NCBI GenBank assembly: GCA_964409695.1
Contig: CAYPDX010000020.1
Location: 1 to 22,850 of the forward strand
Source: JABDAD01 sp964409695
GTDB lineage: Bacteria; Pseudomonadota; Alphaproteobacteria; Rickettsiales; Rickettsiaceae
Direction: 5' to 3'
Length of the DNA stretch: 22,850 bases
In this document: positions 1 to 8,177 of the stretch, piece by piece
Layout: each line of letters starts with the position of its first letter
Numbering within the stretch: position 1 is the first letter of the stretch
Made by a program: the position numbers and the translations under genes
Notes under the pieces: model-generated
Databases searched by the model: none
What the model saw: the letters and a program-made list of their open reading frames with translations, nothing else
Told to the model about the DNA's origin: nothing

Positions 1-46
1 TTTAGAATAACAAATAATTATGCCTAATTCAACCTAAATTACTATA
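1..46 (+). mobile_element. Right end of an insertion sequence (partial)
   Basis: Bases 20-47 are a 28-base match, with one mismatch, to the reverse complement of 22798-22825 at the other window edge. Inward of the shared block the two edges are unrelated, as expected for the left and right terminal repeats of one element. If the element uses a TA target, as IS630/Tc1-type elements do, it ends at 44 and TA 45-46 is the target duplication. The end lies only a few bases from the stop of rmlA. The element type is inferred; no transposase sequence is visible here. Confidence 0.5.
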
Positions 47-51
47 GAAAA

Positions 52-909
52 TCACAACTTCCACAAATAATCAAAATACGAATTCTTAGATTGTTTAGGA
101 AGAGTTGAACGCAAGAAATCGCGAGATATCCAGCCATTAGAAAGAGCTATCTCTTCAAGACAAGCGATTTTTATACCTTGGCGCTTTTCAATTACTTGAA
201 CATAATGAGAAGCATCAAGCAATGAATCAAAAGTGCCTGCATCAAGCCAAGCTGTTCCTTGCTCTAGAATCTCTACTTTTAGCTCTTCTTCATCAAGATA
301 AAGATTATGAATATCAGTAATTTCAAGCTCACCCCGTGCTGAAGGTTTTAACGTCTTAGATTTTTCTATTACGGTATTATCATAAAAATACAAGCCAGTT
401 ACAGCATAATTCGAAATAAATTCTTTTGGCTTCTCTACAATTGATCTTACATTACCATCTTCATCTAAATCAACAACTCCGTACCTCTCAGGGTCTGAAA
501 CTCTATATCCAAAAACAACACCACCTGATGTTAATTTAGAAGCATTTCTGATTTGCTTTTCAAAACCATTTCCATAAAAAATATTATCCCCAAGTATCAA
601 GCAAACCGACGAGTGACCGATAAATTCTTCAGCAAGAATAAAGCTCTGGGCGATACCATTTGGAGATTCTTGAATTTTATATGATAGATTTATGCCAAAA
701 TTCTTGCCATTTCCAAGCGCTTTTTGCATTCTTGGAGTATCTTCTGGCGTACTTATAATTAAAATATCTTTTATCCCAGCCTGCATAAGAACAGCAATCG
801 GATAATAGATCATTGGCTTGTCATATACTGGAAGTAATTGCTTCGACACGGAGATAGTAAGAGGATATAGTCTCGTTCCACTACCACCTGCAAGAATTAT
901 GCCTTTCAT
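52..909 (-). CDS. rmlA: Glucose-1-phosphate thymidylyltransferase RmlA
   Basis: This cytosolic enzyme makes dTDP-glucose from dTTP and glucose-1-phosphate, the first step of dTDP-rhamnose and related dTDP-sugar synthesis. The 285 residues match the short RmlA class. The nucleotide-binding signature GGSGTRLYPLT lies at residues 8-18, the lysine-containing LLPVYDKPMIYYP block at about 25-37, and the metal/nucleotide-binding GDN at 107-109. The ATG overlaps the rmlB stop by 4 bases (906-909), so translation is probably coupled to rmlB. It is the last gene of the 7508-52 run, and a mobile-element end follows within about 8 bases. No rmlC or rmlD lies in the window, so the final sugar (rhamnose or a dTDP-amino/deoxy sugar) cannot be told from here. 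Confidence 0.95.
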   Translation of the reverse strand: MKGIILAGGSGTRLYPLTISVSKQLLPVYDKPMIYYPIAVLMQAGIKDILIISTPEDTPRMQKALGNGKNFGINLSYKIQESPNGIAQSFILAEEFIGHSSVCLILGDNIFYGNGFEKQIRNASKLTSGGVVFGYRVSDPERYGVVDLDEDGNVRSIVEKPKEFISNYAVTGLYFYDNTVIEKSKTLKPSARGELEITDIHNLYLDEEELKVEILEQGTAWLDAGTFDSLLDASHYVQVIEKRQGIKIACLEEIALSNGWISRDFLRSTLPKQSKNSYFDYLWKL

Positions 910-1889
910 TTCATGTACCAGTTTACTGTTTTTTCAAGAGCTATATCAAATGTGTGAGAAGGTTTAAACCCAAGGTCTCTCTCCGATTCTCTATTATCAA
1001 TAGCATACCTAAAATCATGCCCAAGCCTGTCTGTTACAAACTTGATTTGATTTCCATAATCTACGCCAGTTTTCTTTTTAAGAATATCACAAATCCTATA
1101 AGCAACATCTATATTTTGTAGCTCCTTATTACCTCCGAAAAGATATTTCTCTCCTGGCACACCATGTTCTAGTGCTAGAATCACGCCATCAACATGGTCT
1201 TCAACATATATCCAGTCCCTGATATTCTCCCCATTCCCATATATTGGAATATCTAATCCATTTAATGCATTTGTAATTATCTTTGGTATTAATTTTTCAA
1301 CATGCTGAAAAGGACCGTAATTATTACTACAATTAGTTATTATAACCGGAAGATTATATGTCTCAAACCAAGCTCGACACAAATGATCAGATGAGGCTTT
1401 GCTAGCCGAGTACGGTGAATTCGGCGCATATGCTGTTGACCTAGAGAATGCAAGGTCGTTAGGTTTTAAAGACCCATATACTTCATCTGTTGAAATATGA
1501 ACAAACCTAAATTTTTCAGCTTCATTTTTTGAAAGATTCTTAAAATATTTCAAAGAAGAATTTAGCAAATTGAAAGTACCATAAATATTAGTTTCAATAA
1601 AAGGTGCAGGGCCTGAGATTGAATTATCAACGTGAGATTCAGCAGCAAAATTTATTATTGCTCTTGGATTATATTTTTCAAGCAACTCATTAGCAATAAT
1701 TGGATCACAAATATCACCCTTAACAAAAACATAATTATTGTGAGCGCTAACTTCTGCTAAATTTTCAAGATTTCCAGAGTAAGTTAATTTGTCTAGAACA
1801 ACTACCTTATTACCGCGAGCGATTGTTTTTTTTACAAAACAACTACCAATAAATCCAGCTCCTCCAGTAACAATTATACAATTTTGCAT
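906..1889 (-). CDS. rmlB: dTDP-glucose 4,6-dehydratase RmlB
   Basis: Converts dTDP-glucose to dTDP-4-keto-6-deoxyglucose using bound NAD, the step after RmlA. It is an extended short-chain dehydrogenase of 327 residues. The Rossmann motif GGAGFIG is at residues 9-15, the dehydratase signature TDEVYG starts at 134 (catalytic Thr134, Asp135, Glu136), and the active-site YSASK is at 160-164. Its ATG begins 6 bases after the stop of the NTF2-like gene with no clear Shine-Dalgarno, and its stop overlaps the rmlA start. Both arrangements suggest translational coupling within one operon. Length and motifs are normal and nothing suggests damage. Confidence 0.95.
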   Translation of the reverse strand: MQNCIIVTGGAGFIGSCFVKKTIARGNKVVVLDKLTYSGNLENLAEVSAHNNYVFVKGDICDPIIANELLEKYNPRAIINFAAESHVDNSISGPAPFIETNIYGTFNLLNSSLKYFKNLSKNEAEKFRFVHISTDEVYGSLKPNDLAFSRSTAYAPNSPYSASKASSDHLCRAWFETYNLPVIITNCSNNYGPFQHVEKLIPKIITNALNGLDIPIYGNGENIRDWIYVEDHVDGVILALEHGVPGEKYLFGGNKELQNIDVAYRICDILKKKTGVDYGNQIKFVTDRLGHDFRYAIDNRESERDLGFKPSHTFDIALEKTVNWYMK

Positions 1890-1895
1890 TCTATA

Positions 1896-2264
1896 TTACA
1901 CTATCTGATAAAAAACTTCTTCTATTGAATCAATCTTCTCTCCATCCTTTGAATATATGATGGCAATTACCTCAAAACTACCGGCTTTCTCAGTTGAAAT
2001 AATATAACGATTTGTACATTTTTTACCATCATGCGATGGTATTATTTCTTTTTCTTCAATTTTCCATAAGCCTGATTGCGACACACATAAGGTTATTTGC
2101 TTTTGCAACTCTGAACGACTATTAACAAGAAATTGGCCATTGGCTTTCTTTGTAAAATCTTCAGAGAATAAAGTATCAATATCCCGAATCCAAAAATCTT
2201 CTTCTTTAGCTCCCATTAACGTTTGTAGATTATTATATTTTTCTGATAAAATTTTTATTGTCAT
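1896..2264 (-). CDS. NTF2-like / SnoaL-like domain protein
   Basis: A 122-residue protein with no signal peptide or membrane segment. The pattern is an N-terminal helical part (to about 30), an FSEDF turn, a QITLCVSQSGLWKIEEKEI strand-helix block and a C-terminal pair of strands ending EEVFYQIV. It resembles the cone-shaped NTF2/SnoaL fold that many small enzymes and binding proteins use. I recognise the fold type only, from the pattern, and no catalytic residues can be assigned. A strong Shine-Dalgarno (AGGAG, 7 bases before the ATG) overlaps the putA stop region, so it is well set up for translation. Its place between putA and rmlB gives no clear role; it could modify a metabolite of either pathway or be unrelated. 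Confidence 0.6.
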   Translation of the reverse strand: MTIKILSEKYNNLQTLMGAKEEDFWIRDIDTLFSEDFTKKANGQFLVNSRSELQKQITLCVSQSGLWKIEEKEIIPSHDGKKCTNRYIISTEKAGSFEVIAIIYSKDGEKIDSIEEVFYQIV

Positions 2265-2277
2265 AATAAAGCTCCTC
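2265..2277 (-). promoter_or_regulatory. Strong ribosome binding site of the NTF2-like gene
   Basis: Read on the minus strand, GAGAGGAG directly follows the putA stop codon and is spaced 7 bases from the ATG at 2264. It is one of the best Shine-Dalgarno sites in the window; most neighbouring genes rely on overlap instead. Confidence 0.6.
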
Positions 2278-5200
2278 TCAGCTACCTTTACTCAACAACT
2301 CAATATTTCCGCCAACAGCTGTCAAATTAATACAAAGAGCCCTCTCTGTCATAAATCTCATCAAATAATGTGGACCACCGGCTTTAAAACCTGTACCTGA
2401 TTTATTTTCACCACCAAATGGCTGAGATTCAACTTGCGCACCAATTGTTGAACGATTTACATATATATTTCCTGCTTTAATAAGGTTTTTAACATCTGTA
2501 ACTTTTTTCTCTATTCTTGTCTGTAGCCCAAATGTCAAACCGTAGCCATAATTATTTATACCTTCAATAACTTTATTAAGGTCAGATGATTTATATTTAC
2601 ACACATGCAAAATTGGGCCAAATTTTTCTGATTCAAGATCATTGATATTACTCACTTCTAGAATATGAGGATAGAAGTAATTTCCTTGCGCTGCATTATT
2701 ATACATATGATGAGCTGCAATTAACTTAAATCCTTTCTCTTGCATATTTACTATATGTTCTTGTAGCTGGTTCTTGCTAGCCTGATCAATTACTGGTCCA
2801 ATATCACAAGTGATATCAATAGTATCACCAATTTTTAGCTCCTGCATTGCTCCTGAAATCATCTCTATAAGAGGTTCGTATATTTCTTCTTGAATATACA
2901 ATATCCTAAGAGCTGAGCAACGCTGCCCAGCAGAATAGAATGACGAATAGATAACATCATCTGCGACCTGCTCAAGAAGCGCTGAACTATCAACGATCAT
3001 TGCATTTTGTCCACCTGTCTCAGCAATTAATGGTACTATGGCTCCATCTCTTTGCGCAATTGCTAGATTGATTCGTTTTGCTGTATCTGTTGATCCAGTA
3101 AACGCCACACCTCGTACTCTATTGTCCGGTACGATATTTTCTCCTATCGAAGAACCTGATGCCAATAAAAGCTGTAAAGCTTTATGAGGAATCCCAGCTT
3201 TATAAGCTAGTTTTACAACGTAATTAGCAATTAATGAAGTTTGCTCTGCAGCCTTTGCTAATACCGTATTACCAGTTACTAAAGCGGCAACAATTTGTCC
3301 TAAGAATATAGCTAGTGGAAAATTCCATGGGCTTATGCATAAAAATGCTCCCCGAGCATGCCAAGAAAGAATATTTTTTTCTCCAGTTGGTCCTGGAAGG
3401 ATAATATCCTGAATAATTTTTTCAGCCTGCAAACCATAGTAATTACAAAAATCTATAGCTTCACGTACTTCACCTATAGCATCTTGCAATGATTTACCAC
3501 CTTCTCTTACTAAAAGTGAATATAGTTCATATTTATGAGTTTCAAGTAGCTCACCGAGTTTTCTTATAGAACCAGCTCTTTCTGAAACCTCAGTTCTTGA
3601 CCATTTGTCGAAATAACTATCTGCTACTTCCAATGCTTCCTTAAGTTCACTAGCTTTTGCGTGAGAAATTTCACCAATTTTTTCAGCACTATTTCCTGGC
3701 CTAAAAACATCTCTTGAATATTTTGCGGCTATGATTTCTTTAGAATCTATTATAGATCCAGCTATATATACTTTATTGGAATATTTATCTAATTCCGTCT
3801 GCAGTTTTTCAATATTCATAATATACCCTAAATCCATTCCTAAAGAATTATCCCTATTTTTGTATATCTTAGATGGAGCTAAAATAGCACTACTTCCATT
3901 ACCCAAGACTTTCTCCACCTGCTGCGATATAGGCAAAACTATATTTTTTATATCAATACTTTCGTCATTTACAATATTAACAAAAGATGTACTTGCGCCA
4001 TTCTCTAGCAACCTTCTCATCAAGTATGCGAGCAAATCTTCCATCTTCCCTATTGGGGCGTAGATCCTAATTCTATGATCATCTACAAGCTCGCTATGCA
4101 TGCTGTTGCCCATACCATATAATTTTTGTAGCTCATATGGATTATCTTGTGCAATTTCTATTATTGTAGCTGCAGTTAAAGCATTGTGAGTTGCAAATTG
4201 AGGGTAGATTACGCCTGGATTCTCTAACATCTTCTGAGCACATACTAAATAATGCGCATCTGTAAATTCTTTATGTGTAAATACTGGAAAATCAACAAAT
4301 CCGTTCTCCTGAGCAAACTTAATCTCACTATCCCAATAAGCTCCTTTAACAAGTCTTACCGGTATTTGCTTCTTTGTTTTCCTAGCTAATTTTACAATAT
4401 ATTCGATAATAGATGCTGCTCTTTTTTGGTAAGCCTGTACTACAAAACCAATACCGTGAAAATCACTGAATTCTTTTCTTTTAATTAGTTTTGTAAGAAC
4501 TGTTAGATAGACATCTTGTCTTTTAGACTCTTCTGCATCAAAACTTATAGTAATCCTATGATCCTGTGCCATAGTTATAATTTCTATAAGCCTTGGCATT
4601 AGAACTTGTTCAATTTCAGAATATTTTAAAAGCTCCACCCTTGGAAAAATTGCACTGAGTTTTATAGATAGATTTGGCCTTTCATAAATTCCCTCACCTG
4701 AGCAAGGAAAATAAAAATTAAGTTTATCTATTGCTTCCAAATAAGACTGAAAATATTTTTGGGCTTGAGCTTCATTCCTAGAAGATTCTCCTAGCAAATC
4801 AAATGAGTAAAGATATTCTGGCTTAGAGCGCGCGTTACGAAAAGCTGACTCAAGACCATAACCTATAATAAATTCTTTGCCGAGAAACTTAATTGCTTGC
4901 TTTATAGCTGTTAAAGTAAACGGATCAGCAAATTTTCCTGTTAACTTTGTAAATGCATTATCTATAGTATGTATATCAACAATTTTTCCAACAGCAAATA
5001 ACCCAACAGAGCTTAATTCAACAAGCCTAGACTTAGCAAATCCTATATATTTTCCCCATTCCTTGTGGCTTAATTTATCAACAATAAGTTCATGTGCAGT
5101 ATTAGAATCAGGAATTCGTATTAAACTTTCAGCAAGGCTTAATATTGCAACACCTTCAGCTGTAGATAAATTATATTTTTGTAAAAATTGCTCAACGCTA

Positions 5201-5373
5201 AAAATTCTATCTTTTTTGATATGTTCTATTAGCGCTGAAGCTTTTTTTGATATTCTATCATTTCTTCTAAAATCAAATGTAAATTCAGGAAGCAAATTCT
5301 TAATATATTCTTCCTCAGCAGTAAATGCATTCTTTGAAATTTGAATAAATTCCTTATCAAATTTTATGCTCAT
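2278..5373 (-). CDS. putA: Bifunctional proline dehydrogenase / delta-1-pyrroline-5-carboxylate dehydrogenase PutA
   Basis: Oxidises proline to glutamate in two steps: an FAD proline dehydrogenase half, then an NAD aldehyde dehydrogenase half. At 1031 residues it is the short PutA type. The N terminus (MSIKFDKEFI) shows no ribbon-helix-helix domain, so it should not act as its own DNA-binding repressor. The proline dehydrogenase barrel spans about 170-460, with RLVKGAYWD at 340-348, PQFATHN at 391-397 and the paired arginines of LMRRLLENGA at 453-454. The aldehyde dehydrogenase part spans about 540-1020, with SPWNFPLA at 681-688, FTGST at 758-762, catalytic Glu785 (AETGGQN) and catalytic Cys819 (GQRCS). 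Its start overlaps the stop of the upstream ProP-like transporter gene by 4 bases, which links uptake to breakdown of the same compound. Confidence 0.96.
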   Translation of the reverse strand: MSIKFDKEFIQISKNAFTAEEEYIKNLLPEFTFDFRRNDRISKKASALIEHIKKDRIFSVEQFLQKYNLSTAEGVAILSLAESLIRIPDSNTAHELIVDKLSHKEWGKYIGFAKSRLVELSSVGLFAVGKIVDIHTIDNAFTKLTGKFADPFTLTAIKQAIKFLGKEFIIGYGLESAFRNARSKPEYLYSFDLLGESSRNEAQAQKYFQSYLEAIDKLNFYFPCSGEGIYERPNLSIKLSAIFPRVELLKYSEIEQVLMPRLIEIITMAQDHRITISFDAEESKRQDVYLTVLTKLIKRKEFSDFHGIGFVVQAYQKRAASIIEYIVKLARKTKKQIPVRLVKGAYWDSEIKFAQENGFVDFPVFTHKEFTDAHYLVCAQKMLENPGVIYPQFATHNALTAATIIEIAQDNPYELQKLYGMGNSMHSELVDDHRIRIYAPIGKMEDLLAYLMRRLLENGASTSFVNIVNDESIDIKNIVLPISQQVEKVLGNGSSAILAPSKIYKNRDNSLGMDLGYIMNIEKLQTELDKYSNKVYIAGSIIDSKEIIAAKYSRDVFRPGNSAEKIGEISHAKASELKEALEVADSYFDKWSRTEVSERAGSIRKLGELLETHKYELYSLLVREGGKSLQDAIGEVREAIDFCNYYGLQAEKIIQDIILPGPTGEKNILSWHARGAFLCISPWNFPLAIFLGQIVAALVTGNTVLAKAAEQTSLIANYVVKLAYKAGIPHKALQLLLASGSSIGENIVPDNRVRGVAFTGSTDTAKRINLAIAQRDGAIVPLIAETGGQNAMIVDSSALLEQVADDVIYSSFYSAGQRCSALRILYIQEEIYEPLIEMISGAMQELKIGDTIDITCDIGPVIDQASKNQLQEHIVNMQEKGFKLIAAHHMYNNAAQGNYFYPHILEVSNINDLESEKFGPILHVCKYKSSDLNKVIEGINNYGYGLTFGLQTRIEKKVTDVKNLIKAGNIYVNRSTIGAQVESQPFGGENKSGTGFKAGGPHYLMRFMTERALCINLTAVGGNIELLSKGS

Positions 5374-6641
5374 ACGCTTTCTGCCAATGTCTTCGCTGTA
5401 TATTTAGCTTTATAAAAATACAGACCAATTAAACTCATGAATGATGTTGCAATAACATAGTAGCTACATCCTATTAAACTATTAGTCTTATTGTATAAAT
5501 AAGCAATAATATATGGAGTTGTACCGCCAAATATACTTGTTGCTAAGTTATAAGACACTGAAAGAGCTGTTGATCTAACCGCAGTAGGATATAATTCAGC
5601 TTGCAACGCAGGCTCTGGGCCTATATATAAAGCGGCAACAATAGCCAAAAATATTTGGAATAATACTACAACCTCGAAACTACCAAGCTGAATAATATCA
5701 GTAATACTTGATATAGACATAATACTTAGCAATAAAATAAATATGTATAATTTCTTTCTTCCAATAAGATCAGAAATTTTGCCAGATAAAATACATACAA
5801 ATGCCATAATTATATAGCACATGGCGCTTAATTTATCAACTGAACTTGCTGAAAACCATCTTGTGTTTTTAAGAAAATTTGATACATAAATAGCTTGAAA
5901 ATAGAATAGAACAGATCCAGTAGAATTTATCATAATAGAGATTAGCATGTCAGACCAATGATGCTTAAAAACATATTTTAAAGGTGATTCAATAATTTCA
6001 CCATTTTTTTCAAGCTGTTTAAAAACAGGTGTTTCATCAGTATATTTTCTAATATAGAAACCAACGAACATGATAAATACGCCAAGAATAAATGGTATTC
6101 TCCAACCCCAAAGATCAAAAAATTCTGCAGATAAATTTTCTCTCACTACATATGAAACAACAGTACCAAGCAATATTCCAACGCAGATTCCTGCCATAGG
6201 TATGCTAGCTATAACGCCTCTATTTTTTTTATCAGAATGTTCAATTAAAAATGATATTGAACCAGTAAGCGCTCCACCCATAGAAAGCCCTTGTAACATT
6301 CTCATAAATACCATTAAGTAAGACGCGTAGCTTCCTATCATATCGTAGGTTGGTAAGATACCAATAGCAGCAGTAGGAAGAGACATACATATTACAGAGG
6401 AAGAAAGGGCAAATCTTCTGCCAAATTTATCTCCTATTACGCCAAAAACAATTCCGCCAAGAGGTCTCATTAAATAACCAATAGCAAATACAAGAAATGC
6501 ATTTAACATTGATGCAGTTGCATCAGTTCCTGGAAAAAATTTTGTTCCTATTAAACTAGCGAAGCTGCCAAATAAAGCGTAATCGTACCATTCAAAAGTA
6601 TTTGCTATCCCGCTAGCAATAATAAGCTTTTTTTTATTCAT
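5370..6641 (-). CDS. MFS transporter, ProP-like (metabolite:H+ symporter family)
   Basis: An inner-membrane symporter of 423 residues with about 12 hydrophobic segments. The family signature EWYDYALFG is at residues 17-25, MRPLGG at 58-63, and the MFS loop motif GDKFGRR at 70-76. These place it in the ProP/citrate/shikimate branch, whose members take up small organic acids, proline or betaine with protons. Rickettsiales typically carry many ProP paralogues with untested substrates. Here the gene overlaps putA by 4 bases and abuts the upstream EamA gene with no gap, so proline or a related compound is the best inferred substrate. The substrate itself cannot be read from the sequence. Confidence 0.88.
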   Translation of the reverse strand: MNKKKLIIASGIANTFEWYDYALFGSFASLIGTKFFPGTDATASMLNAFLVFAIGYLMRPLGGIVFGVIGDKFGRRFALSSSVICMSLPTAAIGILPTYDMIGSYASYLMVFMRMLQGLSMGGALTGSISFLIEHSDKKNRGVIASIPMAGICVGILLGTVVSYVVRENLSAEFFDLWGWRIPFILGVFIMFVGFYIRKYTDETPVFKQLEKNGEIIESPLKYVFKHHWSDMLISIMINSTGSVLFYFQAIYVSNFLKNTRWFSASSVDKLSAMCYIIMAFVCILSGKISDLIGRKKLYIFILLLSIMSISSITDIIQLGSFEVVVLFQIFLAIVAALYIGPEPALQAELYPTAVRSTALSVSYNLATSIFGGTTPYIIAYLYNKTNSLIGCSYYVIATSFMSLIGLYFYKAKYTAKTLAESV

Positions 6642-7508
6642 TTAGGATTTCATTTTTTTTGCTTTATTTTCCGAATAAACAATAAAAAGTGTTGCTGGAA
6701 TAATAATCATGGCACCATAAAAAGTACTGTTTGTAGGTATTTCATTAAAAACTATATATCCAGCTAAAGATGAAAGAAGAAGCTCTAAATACCTATATGG
6801 GGCTACTGCGGTTGCATCTAATATTGAAAAAGCTTTCAGTATAAAGAATAATATCAAATTAGCACTACACCCGAAAATAAAAAATAGAACCCATTGATGA
6901 ATTGTAGGAGTTTTCCAATACATCATAGCCGGGATAAATGATAAGATTGCTGTAATTAAAGCAGAATAAAACAACATACTTATCATAGTTTCTTTTATAA
7001 TGAATTTTTTATTAATAATATCAAGTCCAGCAAATCCTACTGCAGAAACTACAAAAATTATTGAGCCCAAAGTAAATTCATCCTCAGTAATTCCCATAAC
7101 CATGGAAATACCTATAAAACCAGCAAAAGTTGCAACCCATCTTTGCCAAGTTATATTCTCATTTAGAAAGAAATTTGCAAGAATTAAGGTAAATAATGGG
7201 ATTGTAAAGCTTATTAAGGTTGCTGAAGTTAGAGGTGCAACGTTTAGCCCGAAAGTCCAAGCTGTCATTCCTAAAAATAATAATAACCCTCTGAAAAAAT
7301 GCACCATTGGCCTTGAACTGCGAGCTCCGTAATATATTACGAACGGCACTAGTGTTAGAGCACTAAAGAGAAATCTAAGAAATGCTACCTGAAAACTATG
7401 TAAATCATTGCCTGCATATTTTGCGATTGAATCGTTTAACACGCTACTAACAAGGCTTAAAACAAACCACCCAACACCTATAAAATACTTACAAGAAGAA
7501 TCATTCAT
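6642..7508 (-). CDS. EamA-family (DMT superfamily) transporter
   Basis: An inner-membrane protein of 288 residues with about ten hydrophobic helices in two repeats of five, the layout of EamA drug/metabolite transporters. The two EamA halves fall at about residues 10-140 and 150-280, and the C-terminal tail is lysine-rich (ENKAKKMKS), which suits a cytoplasmic end. In Rickettsiales this family includes S-adenosylmethionine and other metabolite carriers, but the substrate here is unknown. It is the first gene of the run down to rmlA, with the ProP-like gene starting immediately after its stop. A promoter-like site lies 26-54 bases upstream of its ATG. Confidence 0.82.
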   Translation of the reverse strand: MNDSSCKYFIGVGWFVLSLVSSVLNDSIAKYAGNDLHSFQVAFLRFLFSALTLVPFVIYYGARSSRPMVHFFRGLLLFLGMTAWTFGLNVAPLTSATLISFTIPLFTLILANFFLNENITWQRWVATFAGFIGISMVMGITEDEFTLGSIIFVVSAVGFAGLDIINKKFIIKETMISMLFYSALITAILSFIPAMMYWKTPTIHQWVLFFIFGCSANLILFFILKAFSILDATAVAPYRYLELLLSSLAGYIVFNEIPTNSTFYGAMIIIPATLFIVYSENKAKKMKS

Positions 7509-7533
7509 ATCATTTCATTTTAAAATCTGCATG

Positions 7534-7562
7534 ATAATACAGTGATTCCCCAGTTTAGCCAA
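7534..7562 (-). promoter_or_regulatory. Probable sigma-70 promoter of the eamA-to-rmlA operon
   Basis: On the minus strand, TTGGCT (7562-7557, 4 of 6 to the -35 consensus) and TATTAT (7539-7534, 5 of 6 to the -10 consensus) are separated by exactly 17 bases. It lies 26 bases upstream of the ATG at 7508 and is the only well-formed site ahead of the six-gene run. The region is AT-rich, so chance matches are possible. Confidence 0.55.
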
Positions 7563-7669
7563 GTTATTTTTGAACTATATTTTCTAACTCAATCTTAAAA
7601 CATCTTTAAGTTATGCCAATACATAAAATAATCCCACAGTAATATAAGGCTTATTTTACTTTCAGAAAT

Positions 7670-7831
7670 TTAATCAACTTCGTTCACATCACAAGCACCA
7701 GCTAATGGTACATTATCAACATTATCCACATCTTCAACACGACTTAGCACGTCATCAGCCTCGTCATCTGGCTTTGTTGACTCAGTAAGAGATATCATTA
7801 CGTAATAAGCATCTTCAAAGTAGCAAAGAAC
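7670..7831 (-). pseudogene. Acidic C-terminal remnant of a lost gene
   Basis: An open minus-strand frame of 53 codons between stops, with its first internal ATG at 7798. It would encode the end of a protein reading FEDAYYVMISLTES followed by an acidic tail rich in Asp and Val (DDEADDVLSRVEDVDNVDNV) and ending CDVNEVD. The upstream end runs into the transposase relic on the other strand, where the frame closes at a TAG. The composition, aromatic then strongly acidic, looks like a real protein tail rather than chance AT-rich sequence. I do not recognise the parent protein. It is probably a gene cut by the insertion, but a small standalone 42-residue protein from 7798 is not excluded. Confidence 0.4.
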
Positions 7832-8083
7832 CTATAGTAGTGGCGGTAGATTCGACGTGTTTATCTCTATATACCAGGACGGAATGGAACCGCAGGAAAC
7901 ATTGCAATAATAAGCTTAGTTGTACTGAAAGATGGCGTAAATTGCACGTAGTGATTGATGTTAAAACAGGGGATATTTTAGAAAATAAATATACAAAATC
8001 TACACAGAACCATACATAATAATATAAGAGTGCTTCCTAGATTAAATCAGGTAAACAACTTTAAAGGCGAAGCTTCGGTATAA
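7789..8083 (+). pseudogene. Decayed DDE transposase relic (IS5-type)
   Basis: The plus-strand frame 7789-8019 reads like the first catalytic block of a DDE transposase: KEPIVVAVDST (7825-7857, with the first catalytic Asp at 7849-7851), then SLYTRTEWNRRKH, then ERWRKLHVVIDVKTGDIL and KYTKST. It stops at TAA 8017-8019. The following family segment resumes one frame over (8018-8083): VLPRLNQVNNFKG, then EAS where the second catalytic Asp (GDGAYD-like) is expected. Both N- and C-terminal parts are missing. This is a dead insertion sequence. The match to the IS5-type DDE_Tnp_1 group is from memory of the motifs. It has no visible relation to the element ends at the window edges. Confidence 0.7.
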
Positions 8084-8177
8084 TGAAGTATGAGATGATA
8101 GTTGCACTGGTCTTGGGGAAATTCTGGGTGAAGGAATGATGGGTCGTTAATTAAATTATCTTGACTGAGGGATATTA
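8084..8177. other. Non-coding remainder downstream of engB
   Basis: With the relics to its left this completes a 669-base stretch (7509-8177) without an intact gene. A short plus-strand frame (GLGEILGEGMMGR, stop at about 8149) and AT-rich sequence are present, but no recognisable domain, RNA gene or terminator is seen. It is probably more decayed sequence. Confidence 0.4.

Noticed and set aside
4877..5344. A 155-codon plus-strand open frame
   Set aside because: It lies wholly antisense inside putA, whose domains are intact; the translation looks like AT-rich shadow sequence with no domain.
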